Shown: positions 1-8,483 of the stretch, one piece after another
Layout of the letters: every line of letters begins with the position of its first letter
How positions within the stretch are numbered: position 1 is the stretch's first letter
Source of the DNA: Oceaniferula flava
GTDB taxonomy: Bacteria; Verrucomicrobiota; Verrucomicrobiia; Verrucomicrobiales; Akkermansiaceae
Length of the DNA stretch: 64,000 nt
Reading direction: 5' to 3'
Assembly (NCBI RefSeq): GCF_016811075.1
Contig: NZ_JAFBGL010000001.1
Location: forward strand, 310,001-374,000
Made by a program: the position numbers and the translations under genes
The notes under the pieces: model-generated
What the model was told of the DNA's origin: nothing
The model's input: the letters and a program-made list of their open reading frames with translations, nothing else
Databases searched by the model: none

Positions 1-81
1 CAGTCCCATCTGGGATGGATGGTTCGAATTGGTAAAGGCCTGATCAACAGTTCCTTGGCTTCGCATAGTGAAGGCTTTTAG
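1..81 (+). CDS. possible 3' end of an upstream gene (partial)
   Basis: The first reading frame is open from the window edge for 26 codons and stops at a TAG at 79-81. The peptide ends in Gly-Phe. The frame is too short to assign a family, and no start is visible. It could be the tail of a real upstream gene or a chance open frame. It lies about 100 bp before the next signal-peptide start on the same strand. Confidence 0.25.
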   Translation, partial: QSHLGWMVRIGKGLINSSLASHSEGF

Positions 82-184
82 CTAGTTGTTGGTTCGAAGG
101 TGTCACGGGTATGGGCTTGACAAATTCTTGCGGTTGGCTTTTTTCAAATGTCCCGTTTTGGGAAACCAGACTACATCCACTATT

Positions 185-1087
185 ATGAAACTACCCGTCA
201 TCAGTGCCACAGTGATCAGCTGTGCCAGCGTGTTCACCACTCCTGCGCAGGCAGGGGAGAGTTCATCCAAGACTGTCATCGTCACGCCTCCGGCTCCTGA
301 GTGCTCCACGCGCCAGATTCAGCCGCTATTTTCCCGCTACGCCCAGACTTCCAAAACGTGGACTCTGCGTGCCAGCCATCGTTCCTTTGAGGACGCCAAG
401 CTGCAGGAAGTGGATGAATTCGATGGCTCACTGAGCGACGTCGAACTCACCGTGCCTCTGAGCGAGAGCTTGCAACTGCGTGTTTACTACCCGTTCAACA
501 CCAACGGCGATGCCCGTGAGGTGAGCAGCGGCCAAGAAGTCGAGATTGATGGCAACGGCGGTCTGTTGGATTTCCCCAGCCTGACTCTCGATTGGCAATT
601 CAAACACGCCAGCTCTCCCAGCGACAGCAACATGGCAGTTTACTTCGGTCTGGGCAACGTGCGCCAGAACCTGGAGGGCGAAAACCAGGTGACCAACCGG
701 GTCGACCGCATCAACCACCGTGGCTCCATGGCGAGCTTCGGCTTCAAGATGGACCAACAGCTGAACAACTGCTGGACCTTCGTGGGCAACGTCGGTGGTC
801 GTTACTACTGGGATTCTGACGACATCCACCCAGACGGTGGCAGCGACAAGTTTTTCCTCATCGACGCCTCCGCCGCTTTCATCTACGCCCCACAAGACGC
901 GTGGATTTACCCGATGGTTGAGCTCGTTTACCAAGGCAGCTTCGATAGCTACAGCAGCCTCCAGGTGGTGCCTCAGGTGATCATTCCGGTGTGCGACCAT
1001 CTCGATGTGAACTTGGGCGTGGCCCTTGGATTGCTAGACGACAGCCCAAGCACCGACGCCCGTGCGCAGGTGACCTTGCGCTTCTAG
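185..1087 (+). CDS. outer-membrane beta-barrel protein of unknown function
   Basis: The protein has about 300 residues and a clear signal peptide (MKLPVISATVISCASVFTT, cleavage after AQA). The body is a series of alternating hydrophobic/polar strands rich in Tyr, Trp, Asp and Asn (for example 'WTFVGNVGGRYYWDSDD'). It ends in a terminal Phe (VTLRF), the usual C-terminal signal of BAM-assembled barrels. I start it at the ATG that begins the signal peptide; the open frame extends 33 codons further upstream without coding character. I infer a location in the outer membrane; the substrate or role is unknown. It stands alone on this strand, 94 bp before the tandem kinase. Confidence 0.7.
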   Translation: MKLPVISATVISCASVFTTPAQAGESSSKTVIVTPPAPECSTRQIQPLFSRYAQTSKTWTLRASHRSFEDAKLQEVDEFDGSLSDVELTVPLSESLQLRVYYPFNTNGDAREVSSGQEVEIDGNGGLLDFPSLTLDWQFKHASSPSDSNMAVYFGLGNVRQNLEGENQVTNRVDRINHRGSMASFGFKMDQQLNNCWTFVGNVGGRYYWDSDDIHPDGGSDKFFLIDASAAFIYAPQDAWIYPMVELVYQGSFDSYSSLQVVPQVIIPVCDHLDVNLGVALGLLDDSPSTDARAQVTLRF

Positions 1088-1181
1088 TTCTTCGTGCATT
1101 TCCGCCTTCGATTGGTTACGAATCGCGGCTCATTCGAAGATGAACCAGCGAACCGACAACACATTGGAGCGAGGTGACACC

Positions 1182-2552
1182 ATGCATTTACAGGTCTTGG
1201 AATCGGAATCGTCCGATTTCAAGACCTCTTGCGTTGTAGACTGTGGTAAAAACCTGAGGCATCTTCCCGGACGCCGAAACGTCTGGCAGGCGGTCAGTGA
1301 GGATCGCGAGATCTTGGTCAAAGTCTACGACCCGCACCCCAAGCAGCAGCGCGATGTCTCCCGCGAATGGGACAATGCCAAGCGCCTGGCCGAGGCCCAG
1401 TTAGAGGTTCCACAGCCACTGTTTCTGGTGAAATCCGAGAGCGGGCAGATTGCGGTCGGCTTCGAATGGATTCCCGATGGGGAAACGGTCGACCGCACCC
1501 TATCTCACGCCGAAGCCACGGAGCGGGCTAAGATTTTCCAGCAGTTAGTTTCTCTGCACGAGCGGCAACATGCCGCTGGTATTTTGCAAAGCGACGACCA
1601 TCTGGGTAATTACCTTTGGAGCCGTGGCCAGCTTTGGATGCTGGATGCCGGCACCTGTTTATTTTCTGACGCGCCACTCGAGGAGTCCAAACGGGTGGAA
1701 AACATGGCGGTGCTCGCGGCGAATATCCCACTCGGCCTGCGCCAGACATACGATGCTGCGGTGGCCGAGCACTATGGCCTGTCGCTCACAGGACTGGTCG
1801 ATGCCATACCGAGCTCCATCCAGAACCGCGCGCGCAAGTATTACAAGAAAACCCGGCGGTCGTGCAGTGACTTCGAGCACCACAAGGAAAACGGCAAAGA
1901 GTGGCTGGCCTGCCGTGATTTCTCCAGCAGTTTGAAATCTCGCTTGCAGGAGGACCCGGACCAATTTTTCACCGACACCTCTTGGCTCAAAGACGGCAAC
2001 ACCTGCACGGTGGTGGAGGTTAAAGAAGGGGAAACCTCCTACATTCTCAAACGCTATAACGAAAAATCGCTGAGCTACCGCCTACGCCACGCCCTCTTAA
2101 CACCTAGAGCGCTGATGAGCTGGAGCAATGGCCACGTGCTGCGGCTGTTCGGCGTGCCCACGCCACGCCCCCTTGCCTGCCTGTTAGTGCGCAATGGACC
2201 TCTTTTGAAAAAAGCCTATCTGCTAATGGAAAAGGCAGACGGTGCCGCGCTCGATCAGATTTCGGAGGAAGACCTGGACCGACAGATGCCTGTCATTGCT
2301 GATCAGTTTGTCCAGCGGTGGCATGAGCTCGATGCCCTGCAGGTGACCCACGGAGATATGAAATCCGGGAACTTCATGTTCAGCGAGGACGGGCTGCTCA
2401 GCCTGATTGACCTCGATGGCACAACCTTCCATCAAACAGCCGCGGCCCACCAGCAACGGAAGGAAAAAGACCTGGCTCGCTTCCTCAGGAATTGGGAAAA
2501 GCGACCCGACTGGATCTCCGCCATCCGAGCCAAGCTGGACGCCAGTTCTTAA
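1182..2552 (+). CDS. tandem-domain lipopolysaccharide kinase-like protein
   Basis: About 456 residues contain two protein-kinase-like domains in tandem. The first has a catalytic-like loop near residue 135 (QSDDHLGNYLW) followed by MLDAG. The second has a cleaner loop near residue 388 (THGDMKSGNFMF) and the metal-binding segment LIDLDGT near 407. This matches the InaA/WaaP/Kdo-kinase fold family, which phosphorylates sugars of the LPS core at the cytoplasmic face of the inner membrane. Start chosen at the ATG preceded by GGAGCGAGG, 8 bp upstream; a further ATG 42 bp upstream is open but has no ribosome site. From memory, the Pseudomonas PA5006 protein has similar two-domain architecture and sits beside waaG/waaP. 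The acceptor sugar cannot be told from the sequence. Confidence 0.75.
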   Translation: MHLQVLESESSDFKTSCVVDCGKNLRHLPGRRNVWQAVSEDREILVKVYDPHPKQQRDVSREWDNAKRLAEAQLEVPQPLFLVKSESGQIAVGFEWIPDGETVDRTLSHAEATERAKIFQQLVSLHERQHAAGILQSDDHLGNYLWSRGQLWMLDAGTCLFSDAPLEESKRVENMAVLAANIPLGLRQTYDAAVAEHYGLSLTGLVDAIPSSIQNRARKYYKKTRRSCSDFEHHKENGKEWLACRDFSSSLKSRLQEDPDQFFTDTSWLKDGNTCTVVEVKEGETSYILKRYNEKSLSYRLRHALLTPRALMSWSNGHVLRLFGVPTPRPLACLLVRNGPLLKKAYLLMEKADGAALDQISEEDLDRQMPVIADQFVQRWHELDALQVTHGDMKSGNFMFSEDGLLSLIDLDGTTFHQTAAAHQQRKEKDLARFLRNWEKRPDWISAIRAKLDASS

Positions 2553-2553
2553 G

Positions 2554-3363
2554 CTATGCCGACTTCGGCTTGCGCGTGGCCGCGATCTGACGGGCGATGG
2601 TTTTGGCCTCGGGAGTGAGTTTTTCAATGCCGAGGTAGCGTTTCAAAAACCACAGGCAATCTCTTGCCGGCCACTCAGGAATGCGACGATACATTTTCTC
2701 CAGATCGTTGGTGATCAGCTTGGGTGAATTCACGCCGGGGAACTTGGTGCGTTCGAGATCGATGAGGCAGGCGTGGAAATCATCGGGGATCACAGCCTTG
2801 CCATCGATGATGGGGATGTTTAGGTAGATGTGTCTGCCGTAGAGGGCGTTGTGGATGATGCCGGCATCGTGCATCTTGCGGATCACTTTTTCAATCGCAT
2901 CCAGCATCGCCAATCGCTGCGTGCGTGACGGCCAGGCGGTTTTTTCGAAGCATCGGATGAGATCGTCCAGCGGCGTCATGCCCGCCAGCTCCTCGGAGAC
3001 GATGATGCACTGACGGTTGCCGTTCTGCTTGCGGCTGGCGAAGTGGATGATGTTCAAGGTGGGCACACCGGCTTCTTGCAGTCGCTGATAGTTCCGCCAT
3101 TCCAGCTCGAAGGTCAGCACCTTCTTCATCTTCAGCAGAAGGTTGTTAGGGAAGTGGTTTTGCTGGCGCTTGAGATAAACCGTGCGCCCGTCGGCCAGCT
3201 TGATTCTGGAAACGTGACTCCAGGACGATTGGTCGTCGTTGCCTCGGAAGTTGCCTTCCTCCACCAGTTCCTTTTCCGCATTCCACCACGATTCGAAATC
3301 AGTGTAGCCCGAGGCTTCGAGGTCGGACTGCCAATCGGGGCTGGTGTAGGTAGTGTGCGGCAT
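2554..3363 (-). CDS. InaA-family lipopolysaccharide kinase-like protein
   Basis: A 269-residue kinase-fold protein. It keeps an N-terminal nucleotide-binding half (VYLKRQQNHF with Lys, residues about 60-75) and a C-terminal ACLIDLERTKF near residue 198. In the catalytic loop near residue 170 it reads HNALYGRHIYLN where WaaP-type kinases have HRDxYxxHF, so the usual catalytic Asp is absent. As I recall, InaA-family proteins beside waaP in Pseudomonas also deviate here, so it may be a specialised or inactive kinase. It is convergent with the tandem kinase, with a single base between the two stop codons. It probably acts in LPS-core decoration; substrate unknown. Confidence 0.7.
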   Translation of the reverse strand: MPHTTYTSPDWQSDLEASGYTDFESWWNAEKELVEEGNFRGNDDQSSWSHVSRIKLADGRTVYLKRQQNHFPNNLLLKMKKVLTFELEWRNYQRLQEAGVPTLNIIHFASRKQNGNRQCIIVSEELAGMTPLDDLIRCFEKTAWPSRTQRLAMLDAIEKVIRKMHDAGIIHNALYGRHIYLNIPIIDGKAVIPDDFHACLIDLERTKFPGVNSPKLITNDLEKMYRRIPEWPARDCLWFLKRYLGIEKLTPEAKTIARQIAATRKPKSA

Positions 3364-3463
3364 GGGCTGTCTTTTACATCTGATCTTGGCCGCGAATCAA
3401 TGAAAGAAAATGTCAGGTGGGCAAATGTCCTAAGGGCCACTGGTGGCGATGGGTCACCGTGGG

Positions 3464-4573
3464 CTAGCGAGACTCGTTCTGCTCCAGCGATTGCTGCATC
3501 TTTTCTAACATAATGCTGGCAGCATTGTCCTGATACGCATTCTCCGCCCATGCCAGCGCCTGTGCTTTGAGATCCGGGAGGAGTGGGAGCGATTGCCGGA
3601 TTGTCTCCGCCAGTTCGCTCGGCCTGATCTCGGTATGTAGTGGCGGGCAGCCGGCGTCTTGCACGTGGGAGGCGTAACCGCAGTTCTCCGTGCAGAGCAC
3701 AGGCAGGCCGTAGCTCAGCGCTTCCAGTAGCACCATGCCGGCGGTTTCTTGTCGGGCCGGATGAACCAGCAGGCTGGCACTGGCCATGAGCCGCGGCACA
3801 TCGTCGCGTGGTCCGAGCAGATGCACCCGATCCTCGATCCCCAATTGTTGGGCTTGCTTGCGATAAGGGTCAGCCTGATCTTGTCCGCAGACTACGAGGT
3901 GCAGGTTGTCTTGTTTTACCTCGGCGAGCGCATCGATCGCGCGATCCAGCCCCTTGCGTTGGAAATCCGAGCCGACAAATAACAGCATCTCGCTGTCGGC
4001 TGGGAGATTCATGGACTTCAGGGTCGCTGCCTTGAGATCTGCCGCAGACTGGCTGAATGGTTCCGTCTTTTTCAGCCACGGCGGCAGCAGGGTCATCTGC
4101 GTCTCGGGGATGTGGTAGAATTCTTGATAAGGCGGGATTTCAGAAGCGGCGAGGAAGAAGAGGTGGGTGGGGGAGTCCGGGCCGAAGACTGCGGCTTCGT
4201 TGGCGTGGAGGAAGCGGTAGCGTGGTAGCAGACGCAGGATGGCAGGCTTCTGACGGGCGAACTTTTCTGCGTAGCAGGGGTCGCCACAAAAGTGAAAATC
4301 GCACCCCGGCACCCGACTGAAACAGATGGTAACATCGAACTCCGCCATGATTTGCTGGCAGGCGCTGGCAAATTGGGCGGACTTCTGGTGATTGCTTTGG
4401 CCTCCGCTGTGCAGCTCGCGCACCTCGATGTGCTGGGGTTTCGGCCCCTCCCAAGTCGCGACCACTATAGCCACCTCATGTCCGGCTTCGAACGCCGCCT
4501 CAGCGAGTCTCACCGAGTCCCGCTGGAGGCCTCCGTAGGGGAAATATCGCTGGAGAAAGATGGCTAATTTCAT
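3464..4573 (-). CDS. waaG: LPS core glucosyltransferase WaaG (GT4 family)
   Basis: About 369 residues, the usual WaaG length. The N terminus (MKLAIFLQRYFPYGGLQRD) closely resembles E. coli WaaG (YFPFGGLQRD). Other shared blocks are 'VGSDFQRKGLDRAIDAL' near residue 200 and the GT4 E-x7-E region 'HPARQETAGMVLLEAL' near 265-285, followed by GLPVLCTENCGYA. The family adds the first hexose, usually glucose from UDP-glucose, to heptose II of the LPS inner core. The start is placed at the ATG beginning MKLAIF; an open stretch of 11 codons upstream lacks homology. It is divergent from waaP, about 100 bp away. Confidence is high for the family and moderate for the exact sugar. Confidence 0.85.
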   Translation of the reverse strand: MKLAIFLQRYFPYGGLQRDSVRLAEAAFEAGHEVAIVVATWEGPKPQHIEVRELHSGGQSNHQKSAQFASACQQIMAEFDVTICFSRVPGCDFHFCGDPCYAEKFARQKPAILRLLPRYRFLHANEAAVFGPDSPTHLFFLAASEIPPYQEFYHIPETQMTLLPPWLKKTEPFSQSAADLKAATLKSMNLPADSEMLLFVGSDFQRKGLDRAIDALAEVKQDNLHLVVCGQDQADPYRKQAQQLGIEDRVHLLGPRDDVPRLMASASLLVHPARQETAGMVLLEALSYGLPVLCTENCGYASHVQDAGCPPLHTEIRPSELAETIRQSLPLLPDLKAQALAWAENAYQDNAASIMLEKMQQSLEQNESR

Positions 4574-4674
4574 GAAATCGGGTGGCGAGCATCCATCTGA
4601 ACTCAAGCTTTGCCAAGATTAATTCCTCCCGCAAGCCTTGACCTCGATCCGGAAGCAGGGTCTGCTGTGGCCGG

Positions 4675-5520
4675 ATGATTGAGTTATCTGCCGAGATGCG
4701 TGATAAATTTTCCGGTGCCGATGCCTTTGATCAGGTGATGGCACTGGAAGGTGAGGTCTACCGTGCCAAGGAGGGCCGCCGCACCCTGCTCTTCGAACAC
4801 GGGGGAGAAGAATACTTTGCCAAAATCCACCACGGCATCGGCTGGGGTGAGATTTGGAAAAATCTGACAAGCTTCCGACTGCCGGTCACCGACGCCTCCA
4901 ATGAGTGGCAGGCGGTGGATCTGCTGGAGAAATCCGGCGTCGCCACGGTGAAAATCGTGGGCAAGGGAACACGGGGCGTGAACCCGGCCAAGCGGGAGTC
5001 CTTTGTCATTATGGAGGCGCTTACCGAGCGGGTGGAGGTGGAGGATTTTCTCAAGGAAATCCCCCACAGCTTGAGCCTGGAACGTCAGCTGGCACTGAAG
5101 CGGGCAATTATCCGACAAGTCGCAGACGCCGCCAGACGCATGCACGGTGCTGGTATGAATCATCGCGATTTTTACCTCTGCCACTTTCATATCATCGATC
5201 GTGATTGGTCTTCCTGGACACCGGATGAGCCGCTGCGTCTGCCGTTGATCGATCTTCACCGCGCGCAAATCAGAGCCAGCGTGCCACACCGATGGCTCGC
5301 CAAGGATCTGGGAGCGTTGTTATTTTCCGCCCTCGACTGCCCGATCACCGACCGAGATTTGGTGGCCTTTCTGCGGGTGTATCTGGGCGCCGACTGGAAA
5401 CAGCAGCTGGAAACGGAGACCTCTCTGTGGACGGATGTGGTCAAGCGTGCCAGGGGCTTTTATCGCAAGCACCGCGGACGCGATGCTCAGCTTCCGGGTG
5501 CCTTCGGTCGTCTGCCTTAG
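4675..5520 (+). CDS. waaP: LPS core heptose(I) kinase WaaP (RfaP)
   Basis: 281 residues, close to the 265-residue E. coli enzyme, with similarity across the whole length. Shared blocks include EGEVYRAKEGRRTLLFE, SFRLPVTDASNEW, the catalytic loop HRDFYLCHFHI near residue 162, and LIDLHRAQIRASVPHRW near 190. WaaP uses ATP to phosphorylate heptose I of the inner core, which strengthens outer-membrane cross-linking by cations. It implies a heptose-containing LPS core in this organism. It stands alone on the plus strand between minus-strand genes, and its stop codon overlaps the stop of the downstream convergent kinase by four bases. No strong Shine-Dalgarno sequence precedes the ATG. Confidence 0.9.
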   Translation: MIELSAEMRDKFSGADAFDQVMALEGEVYRAKEGRRTLLFEHGGEEYFAKIHHGIGWGEIWKNLTSFRLPVTDASNEWQAVDLLEKSGVATVKIVGKGTRGVNPAKRESFVIMEALTERVEVEDFLKEIPHSLSLERQLALKRAIIRQVADAARRMHGAGMNHRDFYLCHFHIIDRDWSSWTPDEPLRLPLIDLHRAQIRASVPHRWLAKDLGALLFSALDCPITDRDLVAFLRVYLGADWKQQLETETSLWTDVVKRARGFYRKHRGRDAQLPGAFGRLP

Positions 5521-6155
5521 GCGCTAAGTTCGCGCTTTACATCATCCGCCATGGTGGCCGGAAGTTTCGCGAGGTAGCTCTCCACCAAGTCGGGTAATTC
5601 GGCGTCGCGGATGCGTGCGATGTCTTCGTCATAGCGCAGCGGAGTGCGCAGGTTGTGCGCGCGCTGTTTGGCAGTGAGGGGCTTGCGGAAAAAGCGGACG
5701 TCGGTGAAGTCGATCAGGCCGAAGCCGGAGTCCATTTGTAAGATGTTCCCCAAATGCATGCCGCCGAAGAGGATGCCCTTTTCGTGGAGTTCGGCGATGT
5801 ACTGGCAGAGCGCCTGCATGTCGATTTGTTGAGGGGTTTTCTCTAACAATTCGCGGATGCTGGTGCCGGGCAGGCCACGGTAGGTGACGAGGCGGACGTG
5901 GCTGTTTTCCAGTCGCGCCACACGAATGATGTCCGGCACCGTGATGCCGCGCGCCTTAAGTTGCTGCGCATTTTTTACAAAGCGCTGGGCGTAGGGACGC
6001 AGGGTGGACGAGGAGAAGAGGCCTTTTTTGCGTGCCCAAATCTTGCTGATGCTGCCATCGGGGTGCAAGACCACCGCCGGGTAGCCGCTTTTCTGGTCGA
6101 TCGCTCGGCCGTTGGCGCAAAGCTCGTCCAGCTGGGCTTGGGTGATGGTTTCCAT
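5517..6155 (-). CDS. LPS core kinase-like protein (WapQ/RfaY type)
   Basis: A 212-residue small kinase-fold protein. The catalytic loop near residue 130 reads GGMHLGNILQ and the metal-binding motif near 144 reads GLIDFTDVRF. The nucleotide-binding half is short, with 'SKIWARKKGLFSS' near residue 36. It resembles the family that includes Pseudomonas PA5007/WapQ, sugar kinases acting on the LPS core. The loop has His-Leu-Gly-Asn rather than His-x-Asp, so activity is uncertain. It is the last gene of a minus-strand run: the upstream acyltransferase ends 15 bp before its ATG, suggesting co-transcription. Confidence 0.7.
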   Translation of the reverse strand: METITQAQLDELCANGRAIDQKSGYPAVVLHPDGSISKIWARKKGLFSSSTLRPYAQRFVKNAQQLKARGITVPDIIRVARLENSHVRLVTYRGLPGTSIRELLEKTPQQIDMQALCQYIAELHEKGILFGGMHLGNILQMDSGFGLIDFTDVRFFRKPLTAKQRAHNLRTPLRYDEDIARIRDAELPDLVESYLAKLPATMADDVKRELSA

Positions 6156-6170
6156 GGTCGGGGCGGGGGC

Positions 6171-7568
6171 TCAGACGTCTTCTTCAGCGGGTAATCCCAG
6201 GCTTTCCAGCATGCCGGCGAGGTTGCGCTTGGAGGTCGTTTCGAACATCCGCTTGGTGGTGACGGCGCAGTGGCGCCCCTTGAGTGCGAATGCCGGTTTG
6301 ATGCCTGAGAGCTTGATGATTTCCTCACCCTCGGCATCCGGGGTGACGTCGAGCGCAAGGTCGAGCGGGGTATTGCCTGTCTGATCGAGTCGACGGATGG
6401 CATTGGCCGCGATATGTGGCGGCTCGCTGGGGTCCAGGCGAATGTGCTGGCTGGCACTCGGATCGATGGCGTGCTCGCCCACGGTGATGATTTCCAGATC
6501 GCGACGGTAATTGCGCAGGCGTGCCAATTGTTCGGTGATCTCTGCTGAGTCGGCGGTGGCCTGTCCGGTGAAGAGTAGCACCTTGAACGACTTTGAGGCT
6601 GCGGGGAGCAGGCCATCGTTTTTCTGCTTGTGAACTCCGACGATTTTTAACGGGCGCTTGGTGCCGACTTTCCAGTAACCATGCATCCACAGCACATCGG
6701 CGGGGCTGGTGGCCATGATGCGCTGGAAGGCTTCGGCACAAAGACTCGAGGTCACGGTGGCATTGGTCCGTGCCGCCTCGGAAATCTCCACGGCGGGGTG
6801 AATTTGCACGCGCCACTTGCCATGCGCCACGGTTTCCATGGAGATCGGGATGATCGGCGCGCCGGTGCGGCGGTGCAGCAGGGCCGGAAGGTTGGTGAGC
6901 GAGCCGAGTTTGCCGAAAAAGGGCACGGACATGCCGTGCTTGCTGGCATTCTGATCGGCGAAGGCCCCCAGAACGCCGGCCTTCTTCAGGTGCGCGATGG
7001 GAGTGAAAAAGCCGTCTTTACGACTGAAAAGTTTGGTGCCTGTTTTTTGTCGACGACGTTTGACCAAGCGATCCAGCAGCGGGTTCCCCAGCGGGCGATA
7101 CAGCCCACCGAAAGGGGTGAGGCCTGAGATGATGAGGTGCATCTGCACCAGGATTTCCCAACTGCCCATGTGTGCGAGCAGGAGAATGGCTCCTTGGCCG
7201 TCTTCGCGGGCGTCACGGAGGTTTTCGATGCCGACGATGTCCATGCACTTGTTCAGCTCCTCAGGCTGCATGGTGTTGCCTTTCAGTGAGGCGATGAAGT
7301 TGGCTCCGGAGCGCCAGAAGGTCTTGCGTGCCAGCTGCTGGATTTGCTCCAGACTCAACTGATCGCCAAAGGCAATTCTGAGATTGCGAACGACGATTTT
7401 TTTCCGACCGGGAAAGAGAGCACCGCCAAGCGTGCCGATCATTCCGCCGATGACACACACCAAGGGCATGGGGATCGGTTTTAACGCCAGCTCCAGCCCA
7501 CGGTAGATACCGTAGGAGAGGTAATTGCCCAGGCTGACGGGGCGCTCTTTTTGTGTGGCTTCACCCAT
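6171..7568 (-). CDS. lipid A acyltransferase (LpxL/HtrB family) fused to a GT9-like half domain
   Basis: Residues about 1-310 are a lipid A late acyltransferase. They carry the catalytic H-x4-E motif HMGSWE near residue 132, then 'GLYRPLGNPLLDRLVKRRR', 'GAFADQNASKHGMSVPFFG' and 'APIIPISME'. The family transfers a fatty acid from acyl-ACP to Kdo2-lipid A at the inner membrane, and a hydrophobic N-terminal anchor (residues 15-45) is present. Residues about 328-465 are extra: KVLLFTG, LALDVTPDAEGEEIIKLSG and TSKRNLAGMLESLGLP resemble the N-terminal Rossmann half of GT9 heptosyltransferases. The nucleotide-sugar-binding second half is missing, so heptosyl transfer seems unlikely. It sits in an operon 13 bp after the ABC ATPase and 15 bp before the kinase. 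Confidence 0.8.
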   Translation of the reverse strand: MGEATQKERPVSLGNYLSYGIYRGLELALKPIPMPLVCVIGGMIGTLGGALFPGRKKIVVRNLRIAFGDQLSLEQIQQLARKTFWRSGANFIASLKGNTMQPEELNKCMDIVGIENLRDAREDGQGAILLLAHMGSWEILVQMHLIISGLTPFGGLYRPLGNPLLDRLVKRRRQKTGTKLFSRKDGFFTPIAHLKKAGVLGAFADQNASKHGMSVPFFGKLGSLTNLPALLHRRTGAPIIPISMETVAHGKWRVQIHPAVEISEAARTNATVTSSLCAEAFQRIMATSPADVLWMHGYWKVGTKRPLKIVGVHKQKNDGLLPAASKSFKVLLFTGQATADSAEITEQLARLRNYRRDLEIITVGEHAIDPSASQHIRLDPSEPPHIAANAIRRLDQTGNTPLDLALDVTPDAEGEEIIKLSGIKPAFALKGRHCAVTTKRMFETTSKRNLAGMLESLGLPAEEDV

Positions 7569-7581
7569 GGGCAGACCTTGG

Positions 7582-8382
7582 TTAGGCGCTTTGCTCGATG
7601 TGCGGAATCGCTGCTAACAGTTTCTGGGTGTAGGCGTGCTCGGCGTGGTTGAACACCTGCTCCGCTTCGCCATATTCCACGATTTTCCCCTTGTACATCA
7701 CTGCGATGTTATCCGCAATGTAGCGCACCACCGAGAGGTCGTGGGAGATGAAGATCATGGTGAGTCCGAGGTCCTTGCGGAGCTCGAGTAGGAGGTTGAG
7801 AATCTGCGATTGGATGGAGACATCGAGCGCACTGACTGGCTCGTCCGCGATGACGAGTTTCGGCTCGGGTGCCAGAGCTCGGGCAATGGCAATACGTTGC
7901 CGCTGGCCGCCGGAAAATTCATGCGGATACTTCTTCATGAACCGTTGGTCCAGTCCGCAGCGTTCCATGAGGGCGACGATTTTGTCGTTCAGCCCCTGTC
8001 CTTTGAGCTGCGGGTGTCGCTGGTTGATCGCTTCGGCCAGTGTCGAGTAAATCGTCATCCGCGGGTTGAGCGAGGCGTAGGGGTCCTGGAAGATCATCTG
8101 GAAATCCAGTCGGCGTTTTCTGACCTCGGATTGCGGCAGGGTGGACAGGTTCTGGTCCTCGAGCACCACGGCACCGGATGTTGCCGGAATCAGCTGCATG
8201 ATGGTGCGTGACAGGGTGGACTTGCCACAGCCGGATTCTCCCACCAGACCAAGGATTTCGCCCTGATTGATACTGAGAGAGACGCCGTCGACAGCTTTGA
8301 CCACATCGGTCACTTTTCTGATAACCATGCCCTTGCGCACGGGGAAATGAGTCTGAATGTCCTGAAGTTCCAAAAAGGCCAT
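7582..8382 (-). CDS. oligopeptide/dipeptide ABC transporter ATP-binding protein (OppF/DppF type)
   Basis: About 266 residues form one complete ABC ATPase domain. It has Walker A GESGCGKST near residue 45, Q-loop 'MIFQDPYASLNP', signature SGGQRQRIAIARAL near 155, Walker B LVIADEPVSALDVS near 172 and the H-loop ISHDLS. The C-terminal EHAYTQKLLAAIP tail is typical of OppF/DppF. It would energise peptide or nickel import as one of two different ATPases. No permease, partner ATPase or binding protein is in this window, so it is an orphan here. Start placed at MAFLELQDIQ; the frame extends 11 codons upstream into a repeat-like region. It leads the operon with the acyltransferase. Confidence 0.85.
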   Translation of the reverse strand: MAFLELQDIQTHFPVRKGMVIRKVTDVVKAVDGVSLSINQGEILGLVGESGCGKSTLSRTIMQLIPATSGAVVLEDQNLSTLPQSEVRKRRLDFQMIFQDPYASLNPRMTIYSTLAEAINQRHPQLKGQGLNDKIVALMERCGLDQRFMKKYPHEFSGGQRQRIAIARALAPEPKLVIADEPVSALDVSIQSQILNLLLELRKDLGLTMIFISHDLSVVRYIADNIAVMYKGKIVEYGEAEQVFNHAEHAYTQKLLAAIPHIEQSA

Positions 8383-8388
8383 GCAGCG

Positions 8389-8427
8389 TTCTAAACTCCA
8401 AATGGTAAAAACCAAATACCAATTTGG
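8389..8427 (-). repeat. AT-rich start-codon-proximal repeat, copy 1
   Basis: An AT-rich stretch containing CTAAACTCCAAATGGTAAAA (plus-strand reading) lies 6 bp upstream of the ABC ATPase start codon. It shares its core with two other stretches at 16463-16503 and 30525-30562, each also directly upstream of a minus-strand start codon. This copy is the most diverged. Its function is unknown. Confidence 0.5.
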
Positions 8428-8483
8428 CTAAAATACCACCACTTGGGGGTCGGTATCATGCCTAGTTGCAGCGACCGAGCGAG

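Noticed and set aside
110-150. TTGACA at 117-122 as the -35 of the barrel-protein gene
   Set aside because: No acceptable -10 hexamer lies 16-18 bp downstream.
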